Shown one piece after another: positions 14,921-25,421 of a stretch of 64,000 nt of DNA. The translations under genes were made by a program, and so were the position numbers. This DNA comes from Segatella copri. GTDB taxonomy: Bacteria > Bacteroidota > Bacteroidia > Bacteroidales > Bacteroidaceae. The stretch lies in NCBI RefSeq assembly GCF_019249655.2, contig NZ_CP137557.1, positions 2,761,001-2,825,000 on the forward strand. The letters run 5' to 3'. The notes under the pieces are model-generated. The model saw nothing but the letters and a program-made list of their open reading frames with translations. It was not told where the DNA came from and ran no database searches. The first letter of the stretch is position 1, and the number at the start of each line of letters is the position of its first letter.

Positions 14921-17602
14921 ATGGAATTAGCAAGTAAATACGATCCACAAGCAGTGGAAAGTAAATGGTATCAGTACTGGCTCGACAACAAGCTTTTCAG
15001 CTCTAAGCCAGATGGTCGTGAACCTTATACGGTGGTAATCCCTCCACCAAACGTAACGGGTGTGCTCCACATGGGACACATGCTCAACAATACTATCCAG
15101 GATATTCTCGTTCGCCGTGCACGCATGGAGGGCAAGAACGCTTGCTGGGTACCAGGTACCGACCACGCCAGTATCGCTACCGAGGCTAAGGTGGTTAACC
15201 GCCTCGCTCAGCAGGGTATCAAGAAGACCGACCTGACTCGCGATGAGTTCCTCAAGCATGCTTGGGACTGGACTCACGAGCACGGCGGCATCATCCTCAA
15301 GCAGCTCCGCAAGCTCGGTGCCAGCTGCGACTGGGACCGCACTGCATTCACCATGGACGAGACCCGCTCTCGTGCCGTTATCCACGTATTCTGCGACCTC
15401 TACCAGAAGGGTCTCATCTATCGTGGCGTACGCATGGTTAACTGGGACCCTAAGGCTCAGACTGCGCTCTCTGACGAGGAGGTTATCTACAAGGACGAGC
15501 ACTCTAAGCTCTATCATCTGAAGTATTACGTGGTAGAGCAGGACTGCCAGCAGGTGGATGAGGAGAACGTGATGCACAAGGATGAGAAGGGTTACTATGC
15601 CGTGGTAGCAACAACCCGTCCTGAAACCATCATGGGCGACTCTGCCATGTGTATCAACCCAGAGGATAAGAAGAATACCTGGCTGAAGGGCAAGCACGTG
15701 ATCGTGCCTCTCGTAAACCGCGAGATTCCTGTCATCGAGGATACATACGTAGATATCGAGTTCGGTACCGGATGCTTGAAGGTAACTCCAGCTCACGATA
15801 TCAACGACCACGCCCTCGGTTTGAAGCACGGTTTGGAGACCATCGATATCTTCAACGACAACGGTACCATCAGCGAGGCAGCAGGCCTCTATGTAGGTAT
15901 GGACCGCATGGACGTGCGCAAGCAGATTTCCATCGACCTTCAGAACGCCGGTCTGATGGAAAAGATTGAGGACTATAATAATAAGGTGGGCTTCTCTGAG
16001 CGTACCAATGTGCCTATCGAGCCAAAGCTCTCTACACAGTGGTTCCTCAAGATGCAGCACTTTGCCGACATCGCCCTCCCTCCTGTGATGGACGACGACA
16101 TCGAGTTCTATCCTAAGAAGTACAAGAACACCTATCGCCACTGGTTGGAGAACATCAAGGACTGGTGTATCAGCCGTCAGCTCTGGTGGGGTCACCGCAT
16201 CCCAGCCTACTACTTCGACAATGCCGGCAAGAAGGATTTCGTGGTAGCAGAGACTGCAGAGGAGGCTCTGAAACTCGCTCAGGAGAAGAATGCCAACATC
16301 AAGGCTGAAGATCTTGAGCAGGAGAGCGACTGCCTCGACACCTGGTTCTCTTCATGGTTGTGGCCTATCTCTCTGTTTGATGGCATCGAGCATCCTGACA
16401 ACGAGGAGATTAACTACTACTACCCTACTTCCGACCTCGTAACAGGTCCGGACATCATCTTCTTCTGGGTAGCACGTATGATCATGGCTGGCTACGAATA
16501 TCGTGGCAAGATGCCATTCAAGCACGTATATTTCACAGGTATCGTCCGCGATAAGCTGGGCCGCAAGATGAGCAAGAGTCTCGGCAACTCACCAGACCCA
16601 TTGGATCTGATTGATAAGTTTGGTGCCGACGGCGTTCGTATGGGTATGATGCTCAGTGCTCCAGCCGGCAACGACATCCTCTTCGACGAGAGCCTTTGCG
16701 AGCAGGGACGTAACTTCAACAACAAGATCTGGAATGCCTTCCGCCTCGTGAAGGGTTGGGAGACTGCGGATATCGAGCAGCCTAAGAGTGCTGAAATCGC
16801 CGTGAAGTGGTTTGATGCCAAGCTCAAGGAGGTGAACGAGGAGATGCAGAAGCAGTTTAAGGACTACCGTATCTCTGAGGCATTGATGACAGTATATAAG
16901 CTGTTCTGGGATGAGTTCTCATCTTGGTACCTGGAGATGGTGAAGCCAGCTTACGGTCAGCCTATCGACCAGAAGAGCTACGACGCTACCCTCCGCTTCT
17001 TCGATGCCCTGCTGAAGATGCTGCATCCATTCATGCCATTCATCACCGAGGAGTTGTGGCAGCACATCTACGACCGCAAGGATGGCGAGAGCATCATGCG
17101 CGAGAAGCTGGAGATTCCTGCACCTACAGATGAGGAGCAGAAGTTGGCAGCCGACATTGAGGCTGTAAAGCAGATTATCGCCGGTGTTCGTACCGTTCGC
17201 AACCAGAAGAACATTGCCCAGAAGGAGCAGTTGTCTCTGCAGGTAGTAGGCAAGAACGATTTCGAGGCTTACAACGACGTAACGCTGAAGATGGCCAACC
17301 TCGACAAGATTGAGGTTATTGCCGAGAAGAGTGCCGATGCATCCAGCTTCATGGTAGGCACCGACGAATTTGCCGTACCATTGGGCGACCTCATCGACGT
17401 AGCAGCCGAGATTGAGAAGGCAGAGGCTCAGCTCAAGCACCTGGAGGGCTTCCTGATGGGTGTACGCAAGAAGCTCAGCAATGAGAACTTCGTAGCTCAC
17501 GCTCCTGAGAAGGTAGTAGCCCTGGAGCGCAAGAAGGAGAGCGACTCTGTAGAGAAGATTGCTGCCCTCAAGGCAACCATCGAGGAGCTCAAGAAGAAGT
17601 AA
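14921..17602 (+). CDS. valS: valine-tRNA ligase
   Basis: The 893-residue class I synthetase charges tRNA-Val. It has [13 protein letters not shown] (the HIGH motif, ~45-55), the editing domain with [10 protein letters not shown] and DINDHALG, the KMSKS loop ([14 protein letters not shown], ~548-561) and a C-terminal coiled-coil tRNA-binding arm (~825-893, rich in Glu/Lys). Length is normal. Codon use is strongly biased, as in highly expressed genes. A hairpin follows at 17658. Confidence 0.97.
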   Translation: MELASKYDPQAVESKWYQYWLDNKLFSSKPDGREPYTVVIPPPNVTGVLHMGHMLNNTIQDILVRRARMEGKNACWVPGTDHASIATEAKVVNRLAQQGIKKTDLTRDEFLKHAWDWTHEHGGIILKQLRKLGASCDWDRTAFTMDETRSRAVIHVFCDLYQKGLIYRGVRMVNWDPKAQTALSDEEVIYKDEHSKLYHLKYYVVEQDCQQVDEENVMHKDEKGYYAVVATTRPETIMGDSAMCINPEDKKNTWLKGKHVIVPLVNREIPVIEDTYVDIEFGTGCLKVTPAHDINDHALGLKHGLETIDIFNDNGTISEAAGLYVGMDRMDVRKQISIDLQNAGLMEKIEDYNNKVGFSERTNVPIEPKLSTQWFLKMQHFADIALPPVMDDDIEFYPKKYKNTYRHWLENIKDWCISRQLWWGHRIPAYYFDNAGKKDFVVAETAEEALKLAQEKNANIKAEDLEQESDCLDTWFSSWLWPISLFDGIEHPDNEEINYYYPTSDLVTGPDIIFFWVARMIMAGYEYRGKMPFKHVYFTGIVRDKLGRKMSKSLGNSPDPLDLIDKFGADGVRMGMMLSAPAGNDILFDESLCEQGRNFNNKIWNAFRLVKGWETADIEQPKSAEIAVKWFDAKLKEVNEEMQKQFKDYRISEALMTVYKLFWDEFSSWYLEMVKPAYGQPIDQKSYDATLRFFDALLKMLHPFMPFITEELWQHIYDRKDGESIMREKLEIPAPTDEEQKLAADIEAVKQIIAGVRTVRNQKNIAQKEQLSLQVVGKNDFEAYNDVTLKMANLDKIEVIAEKSADASSFMVGTDEFAVPLGDLIDVAAEIEKAEAQLKHLEGFLMGVRKKLSNENFVAHAPEKVVALERKKESDSVEKIAALKATIEELKKK

Positions 17603-17657
17603 TTATAGACATAATTAGAAATAATTATAGAAATAATTACGGAAAATAATTATAAAT

Positions 17658-17707
17658 AATGTTTAGTGTTTAGTGTGTCATACACTAAGCACTAAACATT
17701 TAACCTT
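17658..17707 (+). terminator. hairpin after valS
   Basis: AATGTTTAGTG and CACTAAACATT form the base of a long stem (17658-17700) extended by TTTAGTGT/ACACTAAG and followed by TAACCTTTTT. It lies directly before the start of the next lipoprotein gene and probably ends the valS transcript. Confidence 0.65.
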
Positions 17708-17720
17708 TTTAGATATAAAC

Positions 17721-18971
17721 ATGATCAAGAAGCTTTTCACCTTATTTATATGCATGATTTCGCTGGCAATGACATTCACGAGTTGCAGCGAAGAGGCTTT
17801 TGATACGGATAGCGTCAACAAGCAGACCATCCTGGTGTTCTATCCATGGACGGGAAGCCAAAGCAGCACGGGATTATTGGGCTATTTGCAGAACAACATC
17901 GACAGCATCAGCGATGGAATCATCGACAGAAAGGGACTCAACAACTCCCGCGTTCTGGTGTTCCTGAGCGATAAATATAACCACAGCACGCTCTATGACT
18001 TGCAATATAATGCTACTACCAAAAGCGTGGACCGTGTTCCCCTGAAGGAATACGAGGGTGCTTCGTATGCCTCAGCCGAGGGCATCGCAGATATTATGAA
18101 CGAGGTGAAAACGCAAGCCAGTGCACTGAACTATGCCCTCATCGTGGGAGTACATGGTTGCGGCTGGACTTATGCCAGCGACTGGAGCAGATACCCTTAC
18201 TATGCACGTCCAAGCGTAACACGTCCAAGGGATAATAACTTCAGCGGCATTCAGTTTGGTTCTGATCCCAACGCCCCCCTCACCCGTTTCTTCGGCAGTG
18301 TGAGTCTGGCAGAAAACGCCATGGATATCAGCACCCTCGCCGAAGGCATCAGAGAGAGCGGATTGAAGATGCAATACATCCTCTTCGACGCCTGCTACAT
18401 GAGCAATATAGAAACCGCCTACGAGTTGAAAGATGTTACCAACTACATGATAGCCAGCGGAAGCGAAATCATGGCAGCCGGACTGCCATATCGCTCGATG
18501 TGGAGCTATCTGAACTCTGCTACGCCTAATTATTCGGGCATCGTTTCAACCAGCGTAAACTTCTACAAGAACTCCTCTGCCCCATTCTGCAACCTGGCAG
18601 CCATCGACTGCCGACAGGTGGAGAAATTAGCGAGTGTGATGAAGGAGATCAACGCCCAGTATCAGCTATCAGCCAGCGTAAGTCTGGATTCCATCCAGCA
18701 TCTGGACGGCTTCCGTCCCAACCTCTTCTACGACCTGGAGACTTATGTGGATAGTCTCCACCCAAGCGGATATCTGCTCGACCAGTTCAAGAGTCAGTTG
18801 AAGCTCACCATCAAGGCATCAGATCATACCGACGAGGCGTACACCTGCATCTACAGTTCCGACAGCTTCAAGATCAAGAACTATTGCGGCATCACCATCT
18901 CCGACCCAAGCCAGCACAGCGTGGCCATCAAGGGTAGAGAAAAGACAGGCTGGTGGAAGGCTACGCACTAA
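17721..18971 (+). CDS. clostripain-family (C11) cysteine protease lipoprotein
   Basis: I start it at 17721 (MIKKLFTLFICMISLAMTF), which gives a lipoprotein signal with lipobox cysteine at about residue 22; the longer frame from 17673 reads through the valS hairpin. The C11 catalytic pair is visible as the histidine in VGVHGCGW and the cysteine in FDACYMSN. The family cleaves after basic residues. The protein should be anchored in an envelope membrane. The next gene starts 23 bases after its stop and may be co-transcribed. Confidence 0.88.
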   Translation: MIKKLFTLFICMISLAMTFTSCSEEAFDTDSVNKQTILVFYPWTGSQSSTGLLGYLQNNIDSISDGIIDRKGLNNSRVLVFLSDKYNHSTLYDLQYNATTKSVDRVPLKEYEGASYASAEGIADIMNEVKTQASALNYALIVGVHGCGWTYASDWSRYPYYARPSVTRPRDNNFSGIQFGSDPNAPLTRFFGSVSLAENAMDISTLAEGIRESGLKMQYILFDACYMSNIETAYELKDVTNYMIASGSEIMAAGLPYRSMWSYLNSATPNYSGIVSTSVNFYKNSSAPFCNLAAIDCRQVEKLASVMKEINAQYQLSASVSLDSIQHLDGFRPNLFYDLETYVDSLHPSGYLLDQFKSQLKLTIKASDHTDEAYTCIYSSDSFKIKNYCGITISDPSQHSVAIKGREKTGWWKATH

Positions 18972-18994
18972 TTGATTTAAAATATAAATAGGTT

Positions 18995-20113
18995 ATGGAA
19001 TTTTTTATAATTGATAATAATGGACAACAGGCAGGACCATTCAGTATGGATCAGCTTGTTCAAAAAGGTATCAGCCCCGAAACTCTAGTTTGGAAACAAG
19101 GCATGGCTGATTGGACGCCAGCCTGGAAAGTAGAGGATTTAAGAGCCGTATTGGAAGCTGTAGAAGCTGATAAGGTTAATCAGAATTCAAACCAGAGCCA
19201 GGGGTTCAACCAGAATCAGGGGTTCAATCAGAATCAGGGGTTCAATCAGAATTCAAATCAGGATTTCAACCAGAACCAAGGCTTTCAGCAGGGATTCCAG
19301 CAAGGTTTCCAGCAAGGCGCAAGCATGAATCAGGGCTTTAACACGACTCAGAACACAAATCAAGGATTCAATCCTAATTCTAATCAGGGATTCAACCCAA
19401 CCCCGAATCCTGATTCGAAGCAGCCGAAAAAGAAGTCGAATCACTTCGTTATGAAGATGATTATCGGCCTCATCATCTTCATCTTCGCCATCTTCGCCGT
19501 TACAAACCCAAGCGAAGAAGAGCACAAGGAGAAGGTTCGCACGGAAGTAAGCAAGGCGATAGAGAAAGCTGTAAGCACTACGGATAACAACTTCTTTACC
19601 CAAGCCCTCCGTTCAGCAGCTAAGATGATGGCAGACAATATGATGGGCGAAGCCATGAACCAGCTCTTTGAATATCACAACTACATCGTGTGTTCCAAGG
19701 GCTCAGTTGAGTTTAATGGCAAGCAGCATACCATCAGTTTCGGTATTCTGGGCAAGGTTTATACCATGAATGCAGATGATATGGTGAAGGCGCTGGAAAA
19801 TACGGATAATCTGCAGATTGAGGAATCTTCCTCAACATCAGACGATAATACCGTCGGAGATAATTCAGCCTCATCTTCATCTGATAGCAATGCAAATCTT
19901 GATGAAAACGGAAATCCTGTTGATGAATCTGCCGATGGCAGCATCAGTTCGAGAGTTCAGAAGAAGCTGGAAGACAAGGCTAACGAAGCCATGGATAAGG
20001 CTGCCGACAAGGTTCAGAAAAAGCTGGAAGAAAAAATCAACCAGAAACTGGATCAAGCCACAGACTCATCAAAGATTGAAAAAATCATAAATACAATTTT
20101 AGAGCTCATCTAA
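18995..20113 (+). CDS. GYF_2 (DUF4339) domain membrane protein with N/Q-rich repeats
   Basis: Residues ~1-50 form a GYF_2 domain (MEFFIIDNNGQQAGPFSMDQ ... WKQGMADWTPAW), thought to bind proline-rich or other peptides. Residues ~65-145 are an N/Q/G/F repeat region (QGFNQN and QGFQ units). One membrane helix follows (~154-170, MIIGLIIFIFAIFAV), then an acidic serine-rich stretch and a C-terminal amphipathic Lys/Glu helix. Proteins with this layout are common in gut Bacteroidota but have no fixed function. The repeat may vary in length. Confidence 0.65.
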   Translation: MEFFIIDNNGQQAGPFSMDQLVQKGISPETLVWKQGMADWTPAWKVEDLRAVLEAVEADKVNQNSNQSQGFNQNQGFNQNQGFNQNSNQDFNQNQGFQQGFQQGFQQGASMNQGFNTTQNTNQGFNPNSNQGFNPTPNPDSKQPKKKSNHFVMKMIIGLIIFIFAIFAVTNPSEEEHKEKVRTEVSKAIEKAVSTTDNNFFTQALRSAAKMMADNMMGEAMNQLFEYHNYIVCSKGSVEFNGKQHTISFGILGKVYTMNADDMVKALENTDNLQIEESSSTSDDNTVGDNSASSSSDSNANLDENGNPVDESADGSISSRVQKKLEDKANEAMDKAADKVQKKLEEKINQKLDQATDSSKIEKIINTILELI

Positions 20114-20142
20114 AAGAGTTTATAAAAGAGCTATTTAAAAAT

Positions 20143-20190
20143 AAAAAAAGGTCGTTTCCCTTCTTTAATGATTGGGAAACGACCTTTTTT
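20143..20190. terminator. bidirectional terminator between convergent genes
   Basis: The stem AAAGGTCGTTTCCC / GGGAAACGACCTTT (20147-20160, 20174-20187) is flanked by A-runs and T-runs. It serves the GYF_2 gene from the left and the C69 gene from the right. Confidence 0.9.
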
Positions 20191-20195
20191 ATTTA

Positions 20196-21860
20196 TTATT
20201 TCTTCTCCTCTGGTACCAGAAACTTGTCGCCACTCTGCTTGACAAGCTGCTTGGCAAACTTCTCTGGGTAACCAGGACGGGCTGGACGAGCACCCAAGCC
20301 ATAAGGGGTCTTCTCGAAATTACCATTCTTATCGGTTGGCTTGATAATCATATCATTATACTTCACCACCATGAACTCGAAAAGCTGGTTCCAGCGAGCC
20401 AACATCTGCTGTGCCTTCTCAACACTATAATCGTTGAGATACTTCACGGCAGCCTGTGGATTCTGAGCATAAAGCTCCTGAGCCTTCTTCTCAACACCTG
20501 CCTGAGCAGCAAAATAGCTGTTGTCCAAGCTATCACGAACCTCCTTCAAGGTTGGGAACATCAGGCTGTAACGAGGATAAACCATGTTGCTGGTCATATT
20601 GCAAACCCAGTAAGCATTCTTCTTGCTGAAATGCACCGCATCAACACCAGGAGTGTTATAGCACTCAGGACGCTGGGTCATTGAGCAGTAAACCGGTGTG
20701 AACGCAGCCATGTTGGCATCATCGTTGGCAAACCAGAACACACCGCCAATTTCTCTTGGCAACCATGAACGCATCTGGCTCACGAATACGAAACCAGTCT
20801 GCTGGGTGCTTACAGGACGCTCGTTGAAATACTGCTTGCCATCCACCTTGTACATCAATGGTGTAGGACGATATGGCATCTCCCAGATACCGCCACCGAT
20901 ATCAGAACCGTCGGCCACAGAAAGAGGAGTACCCTCGTAATGATCGCGCATCACAGCCTCCACATCCTTCACGCTCACCTTCTTGTTAGGAACCACCCAG
21001 AGAGGCATATCCTGCGCATCAGGATTCTTGCCGAGTGCCCAATCCAGGTAAGGACTCATGTCATAGAAATGGTTCAGCATCGCCCAGGCACGAGCATCGC
21101 AGAAACGACGACCCGAGAAATCAGGCTTCGCATACGCCATCTTCCAAGAGAAATCAGCATCCTTGCCCCGGAACCAGCCCTTGCTTCGGGCAAAGGAAAC
21201 CACATCCTTGGCATACATCACGTTCTTCTTGTCCTTCATATTGAACTTGCCGATGCGGCTCTGGTTGGCATGCGCACAGATGGCATCATCCGGAATGCGG
21301 AGTGCTACCCATACAGCACCCTTGGAACCGGCACCCTTACCCATCATCTCCATGATCCAAGCCTCGTTAGGATCGCAGATGGTGAAGGTTTCACCGCCAG
21401 AGTTGTAACCATAGGTATTGGCGAGGGTGGTCATCACCTTGATAGCCTCGCGTGCCGTCTTACTGCGCTGCAAAGCCACGTAGATGAGCGAACCGTAGTC
21501 CATGATACCGGTGGAATCCACCATCTCCTCACGACCGCCATAGGTAGTCTCGGCGATGGTAACCTGCCACTCGTTGATGTTGCCGATAACGTTATAAGTT
21601 TCGGCTGCCTCTGGAATCTCACCATGATACTTGTTGCTATCCCAGTCGTAAATCTTGCGCATCTCGCCTTTGGCGTGCTTAGCCGCAGGATAATGGCAGA
21701 GGTACTGGAACATACCGTAGTCGTCGGCACTGTAAGAACACATCACGGAACCATCCACAGATGCCTTCTTGCCCACGATGAAGTTGCTGCAAGCCTCAGC
21801 CTCAGAGACGCAGCCCATCATAGCCACAGCCATCAAGGCTGAAGCAAAAATCTTATTCAT
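20196..21860 (-). CDS. C69 family dipeptidase
   Basis: The 554-residue protein has a signal peptide followed by CSNFIVGKKASVDGSVM, in which the cysteine at residue 24 should become the N-terminal nucleophile after processing, as in the C69/PepD dipeptidases. The middle (YNVIGNINEWQVTIAETTYGG, ETFTICDPNEAWIMEMMGKG) matches the family well. It probably degrades dipeptides in the periplasm. A hairpin at 21896 separates it from nadC. Confidence 0.92.
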   Translation of the reverse strand: MNKIFASALMAVAMMGCVSEAEACSNFIVGKKASVDGSVMCSYSADDYGMFQYLCHYPAAKHAKGEMRKIYDWDSNKYHGEIPEAAETYNVIGNINEWQVTIAETTYGGREEMVDSTGIMDYGSLIYVALQRSKTAREAIKVMTTLANTYGYNSGGETFTICDPNEAWIMEMMGKGAGSKGAVWVALRIPDDAICAHANQSRIGKFNMKDKKNVMYAKDVVSFARSKGWFRGKDADFSWKMAYAKPDFSGRRFCDARAWAMLNHFYDMSPYLDWALGKNPDAQDMPLWVVPNKKVSVKDVEAVMRDHYEGTPLSVADGSDIGGGIWEMPYRPTPLMYKVDGKQYFNERPVSTQQTGFVFVSQMRSWLPREIGGVFWFANDDANMAAFTPVYCSMTQRPECYNTPGVDAVHFSKKNAYWVCNMTSNMVYPRYSLMFPTLKEVRDSLDNSYFAAQAGVEKKAQELYAQNPQAAVKYLNDYSVEKAQQMLARWNQLFEFMVVKYNDMIIKPTDKNGNFEKTPYGLGARPARPGYPEKFAKQLVKQSGDKFLVPEEKK

Positions 21861-21895
21861 AATATATATCTTTATTAATATACACCTAAATAGAA

Positions 21896-21926
21896 TGTGG
21901 AGTTAGAAAAGTCTCCTAACTCCACA
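21896..21926 (-). terminator. hairpin between nadC and the dipeptidase gene
   Basis: TGTGGAGTTAG (21896-21906) and CTAACTCCACA (21916-21926) form a perfect 11 bp stem. The T tail is weak, so termination of the nadC transcript may be partial. Confidence 0.55.
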
Positions 21927-22003
21927 AAATTATTTCAGAAGAAGAAAGAGAAAAGCATTTGAATTCTTCACTCTTCCCTCTTCACTCTTCACTTAAATCA
22001 CTC

Positions 22004-22855
22004 TTATTCGCAAGCCTTGAAGCTCATATCCAAGCCCTTAACACTGTGTGTCAAGGCACCTACAGAGATGAAGTCAACACCCTGCTCTGCATAATCGCGG
22101 ATGGTATCATAAGTGATACCGCCTGAAGACTCAGTCTCATACTTGCCGGCGATGATATCCACTGCCTTCTTGGTATCAGGCACAGAGAAGTTGTCGAGCA
22201 TGATACGGTTTACACCGCCGTGCTTCAACACCTGGTCGAGCTCATCGAAACTGCGAACCTCGATTTCAATCTTCAGATCTAAGCCCTTCTCCTTGAGATA
22301 AGCATGGCAACGGTCGATAGCATTATCGATGCCGCCAGCGAAATCGATGTGGTTGTCCTTGAGGAGAATCATATCGAAGAGACCGATGCGATGGTTCATA
22401 CCGCCACCAATCTTCACTGCCTGCTTCTCCAACATACGGAGACCTGGAGTGGTCTTGCGGGTATCGAGGATGTGAGTCTTGGTACCTTCGAGGCGCTTCA
22501 CATACTTGGCAGTCATGGTAGCGATACCGCTCATGCGCTGCATGATGTTGAGCATGAGGCGCTCTGTTTGAAGCAGAGAACGGGTCTTACCCTCTACGAT
22601 CATGGCGATGTCGCCCTTCTTCACGTGGGTACCATCCTGCAACAGAACCTCCACCTTCATGGTAGGGTCGAAGCGGGCGAACACCTTCTTAGCCATTTCT
22701 ACACCAGCCAATACGCCATCTTCCTTGATGAGCAAATGGCTCTTACCCATGGCGTCCTCAGGAATGCAACACAAGGTTGTGTGGTCGCCATCACCGATAT
22801 CCTCAGCAAATGCCAAGTCTATCAACTTGTCTTCTAATTGATCTACGCTTAACAT
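22004..22855 (-). CDS. nadC: nicotinate-nucleotide pyrophosphorylase (carboxylating)
   Basis: The 283-residue enzyme turns quinolinate and PRPP into nicotinate mononucleotide in NAD synthesis. DTRKTTPGLRMLEKQAVKIGG, MNHRIGLFDMILLKDNH and the late VGALTHSVKGLDMSF strand are all present. The last NAD step, nadE, is also in this window (29217) but in a separate unit. Confidence 0.96.
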   Translation of the reverse strand: MLSVDQLEDKLIDLAFAEDIGDGDHTTLCCIPEDAMGKSHLLIKEDGVLAGVEMAKKVFARFDPTMKVEVLLQDGTHVKKGDIAMIVEGKTRSLLQTERLMLNIMQRMSGIATMTAKYVKRLEGTKTHILDTRKTTPGLRMLEKQAVKIGGGMNHRIGLFDMILLKDNHIDFAGGIDNAIDRCHAYLKEKGLDLKIEIEVRSFDELDQVLKHGGVNRIMLDNFSVPDTKKAVDIIAGKYETESSGGITYDTIRDYAEQGVDFISVGALTHSVKGLDMSFKACE

Positions 22856-22932
22856 ATTATTAATGTTTTATTGTTTAATGTTTATTGATTACTTTATGCA
22901 GGAAAGAACTATCAACTATTAACTGTAAACTA

Positions 22933-23157
22933 TTAACTATCAATTCTCTTCCCGTTCCACAGGGCTCGGAGGATGCCATCCTCGTCTCGTTCCACCCGGA
23001 TTTCGCCACCTAACCATTCGGTCATCGGCAACTCCTCACGAAACTCAAAGTAGTTCACCACCCTGCCCTCCTGTATTTCTACCACAGCCTGCTGCAGTAT
23101 CGAGCCATCGGGCAATATCACCTGATGGGCTCCGCATCTTCTTAAATCTTCCATCAC
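22933..23157 (-). CDS. conserved small protein, function unknown
   Basis: The 74-residue product (QVILPDGSILQQAVVEIQEG ... WNGKRID) has a short beta pattern like the N-terminal strands of amidohydrolases but no metal-binding residues. It starts 4 bases after the stop of the DUF4296 gene and ends the ileS-dksA-lspA run, so it is probably co-transcribed. It could start one codon later (MED). Confidence 0.55.
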   Translation of the reverse strand: MMEDLRRCGAHQVILPDGSILQQAVVEIQEGRVVNYFEFREELPMTEWLGGEIRVERDEDGILRALWNGKRIDS

Positions 23158-23161
23158 TTTT

Positions 23162-24181
23162 CTATCGCAGATTGGTTGCCTTCAGCGGTTCACCCTTCAG
23201 CTGCTTAGGAGGAAGCATCCTTATAGGTCTTCCTGGAGGAAGCGTTCCCGGTTTGCCCGGAAGCGGTTCCGGATGCATCATCTGAGTCTGAGAGGATGAT
23301 GAAGGAGCAGAGGATGCTGCTCCCATGCGCTGGGCACTATCCTTCTTCAAACTGTCAGTAGAAGATGTTCCGGCAGAAGAAGCCGGAGTCTGGACAGTCT
23401 TTGGCTGATGCATGCGAACCAGCTTGATATGCTCTACGAACATCAGCTTGAGCGTGGAAGAAGACGGCATGTCCGAAGCAAAAGAACCATCAGACAGCAT
23501 AAAGTATCCCTTCACACTCTTGATGCCAAGATTGTCATTATCAGCCACCTGAATAGAGCAATGCTGAGAATTGGAAATCTGGGTAACCTGTTGGGCAATG
23601 CTATCATTCTTAAACTGCACGGCGAGCAAAGCCACACCACCACGCATGCCATCCTGGAAGATGAACTGCGTATCGAAATCGAGCATCAGGCGGTCGCCCT
23701 TATGAAAGGCGGTATCCACCGGAATATCGAAGCTTACCGCATTAAACGGCTTGGTGGCAGAAAGCACCATGGCTGGTGCCAGATTCCATACGTTGGCAGT
23801 ATCGCCCGTGGCAGAAAGATTATCAAACTGGCTGGCGTCTGCATTACCACCCAGGGCTACAATCTCGTTGTTCAGGCGGTCGCCCAATTCCTTATATACA
23901 TCCTCCAGCAATTCGGTGTGGCGCATGTAATACACCATCGAACTGTCGAATTCAGCCGAGGTAACGTCGTGCTTTCTGAGCACTGCCTCGCGATATGTGA
24001 TGCTCTGTCCGGTATCCCCTCCATCAGCCGTATGCGCCATTGAGAGCGCCACGTGATAATCGTAGAGGATATCCGCCATCTTGCCCTTCGACAACACATC
24101 TCCAGGCAAGGATGGCTTACAGGAAACCACACCCAGAAGCAGGCATATCAATATCGAGAAAAACGCACAAATCTTCTTCAT
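23162..24181 (-). CDS. DUF4296 lipoprotein
   Basis: The 339-residue protein has a lipoprotein signal (cysteine at 21, LLLGVVSC) and then the DUF4296 domain (~30-110, KMADILYDYHVALSMA). A low-complexity Ser/Pro/Lys-rich C-terminal part follows (~265-339, including PPGRPIRMLPPKQLKG). Its role is unknown. The lspA gene immediately upstream encodes the peptidase that would process its signal. Confidence 0.85.
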   Translation of the reverse strand: MKKICAFFSILICLLLGVVSCKPSLPGDVLSKGKMADILYDYHVALSMAHTADGGDTGQSITYREAVLRKHDVTSAEFDSSMVYYMRHTELLEDVYKELGDRLNNEIVALGGNADASQFDNLSATGDTANVWNLAPAMVLSATKPFNAVSFDIPVDTAFHKGDRLMLDFDTQFIFQDGMRGGVALLAVQFKNDSIAQQVTQISNSQHCSIQVADNDNLGIKSVKGYFMLSDGSFASDMPSSSTLKLMFVEHIKLVRMHQPKTVQTPASSAGTSSTDSLKKDSAQRMGAASSAPSSSSQTQMMHPEPLPGKPGTLPPGRPIRMLPPKQLKGEPLKATNLR

Positions 24182-24198
24182 CCCATATTCCTCCTATC

Positions 24199-24921
24199 TT
24201 ATGATTTCTGGGCAGATTCTTCAGAAGATTTCCCTGATGAAGATTTCCCTGATGAAGATTTCTCTGATGAAGATAACTTATCAGAAGATTTCTTCTTTCC
24301 CTCTCCCAACTCTTCCAATTCCTTACGGCAGAAGATGAGCATGGCGATGATACCCACGCTGACACATGAATCTGCGAAATTGAACACAGGGTCGAAGAAC
24401 GTGCCCTGCTGTCCACCCCATATTGGGAACCACTCCGGCCATGTATAGGTGAAGAACGGGAAGCGGAACATATCCACCACCTTGCCCATGAAGAAAGGCG
24501 CATAACCTTCACCAAACGGCACCTGGTAAGCCACATAATAAGGCGAGGAAGCCGTGAACATCAAGCCATAGAACATGGAATCAATCATGTTGCCGATGGC
24601 GCCGGCGAGCACCAGTGCCACCAGGAAGATATAGACCAGGCGATGCTTGCCCTGCTTGATGATGCGGTGCAGATACCATACCAGGAAGATGATGGCTACC
24701 GAGCGCACGAGGCTCAGCCAGAACTTGCCGATGAACGACATGCCCCACGCCATACCGTTGTTCTCAATGAAATCGATAAAGAACCAGTCTGTAACACGAA
24801 CAGACTCGCCAAGGCAAAAGTGGGTCTTGATGTACAGCTTAATCCATTGGTCGATGATAAGCAGCACAACCACCATTGCCGTGACGAGCCAGCCGATATG
24901 TAATTTACTTTTTTTCTCCAT
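24199..24921 (-). CDS. lspA: lipoprotein signal peptidase (signal peptidase II)
   Basis: The 240-residue inner membrane aspartic peptidase has four helices and both catalytic aspartates (GNMIDSMFYG and FNFADSCVS). It cuts prolipoproteins before the lipidated cysteine. The C-terminus carries a low-complexity tail (SSGKSSSGKSS) coded by a 15 bp tandem repeat and absent from most homologues. The gene starts 3 bases after the upstream dksA-like gene. Confidence 0.95.
   Translation of the reverse strand: MEKKSKLHIGWLVTAMVVVLLIIDQWIKLYIKTHFCLGESVRVTDWFFIDFIENNGMAWGMSFIGKFWLSLVRSVAIIFLVWYLHRIIKQGKHRLVYIFLVALVLAGAIGNMIDSMFYGLMFTASSPYYVAYQVPFGEGYAPFFMGKVVDMFRFPFFTYTWPEWFPIWGGQQGTFFDPVFNFADSCVSVGIIAMLIFCRKELEELGEGKKKSSDKLSSSEKSSSGKSSSGKSSEESAQKS
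24222..24291 (-). repeat. 15 bp tandem repeat coding the lspA tail
   Basis: About four copies of GATGAAGATTTCCCT-like units encode the Ser/Lys-rich tail in frame. It is beyond the catalytic domain, so copy number can change harmlessly. Confidence 0.65.
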
Positions 24922-24924
24922 TTA

Positions 24925-25308
24925 TTATTTCTTTCTAGCCTCCTTGGAAGCTACACTCAATGTGGCATGAGGTACAGCACGCAAGCGCTCCTTAGGAATC
25001 AGCTCGCCAGTCTCACGGTCGATGCCGTAAGTCTTGTTCTGGATGCGAACCAACGCTGCCTCCAATCCCTTGATAAACTTCTGCTGGCGCTGTGCCATCT
25101 GGATAATCTCCTCCTTGCTCTGCGCCTCGCTTCCCTCCTCCAGGGCCTTGTAGGTTGGTGATGTATCTACCACATCATTACTGTCTGAATGGTTCAGCTG
25201 AGCCATACACTCGCAATAAGTCTGCTTTGCCACCTTCAATTTCTCTTCAATGATAGCGCGGAACTCCTCGAGCTCCTCATCGCTATAACGTGCCTTTTCG
25301 TTAGCCAT
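24925..25308 (-). CDS. TraR/DksA family protein
   Basis: The 127-residue protein has an N-terminal coiled-coil (~5-75) and the DksA-like tail (YGIDRETGELIPKERLRAVP). The usual zinc-finger cysteines are absent: the expected CxxC positions read YGID and LRAV. DksA-type proteins bind the RNA polymerase secondary channel. The gene lies between ileS and lspA, as in many Bacteroidota. Confidence 0.85.
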   Translation of the reverse strand: MANEKARYSDEELEEFRAIIEEKLKVAKQTYCECMAQLNHSDSNDVVDTSPTYKALEEGSEAQSKEEIIQMAQRQQKFIKGLEAALVRIQNKTYGIDRETGELIPKERLRAVPHATLSVASKEARKK

Positions 25309-25421
25309 AGATGTTTCTTTAAACGTTATAAAGTTATTAATTTTTAAAAGGTTAAGGAATAGAAGTTAGAAGCAAGTAGCTTCGGATAACTCCTGACTCC
25401 TAACTTCCAACTCCTATTTAT

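Noticed and set aside
14927..16195. 422-codon antisense frame in valS
   Set aside because: Antisense shadow of a strongly codon-biased synthetase gene; composition is leucine/valine/histidine-rich with no domain. The long antisense frames in ileS, the C69 gene, recQ and the C10 gene were dropped for the same reason.
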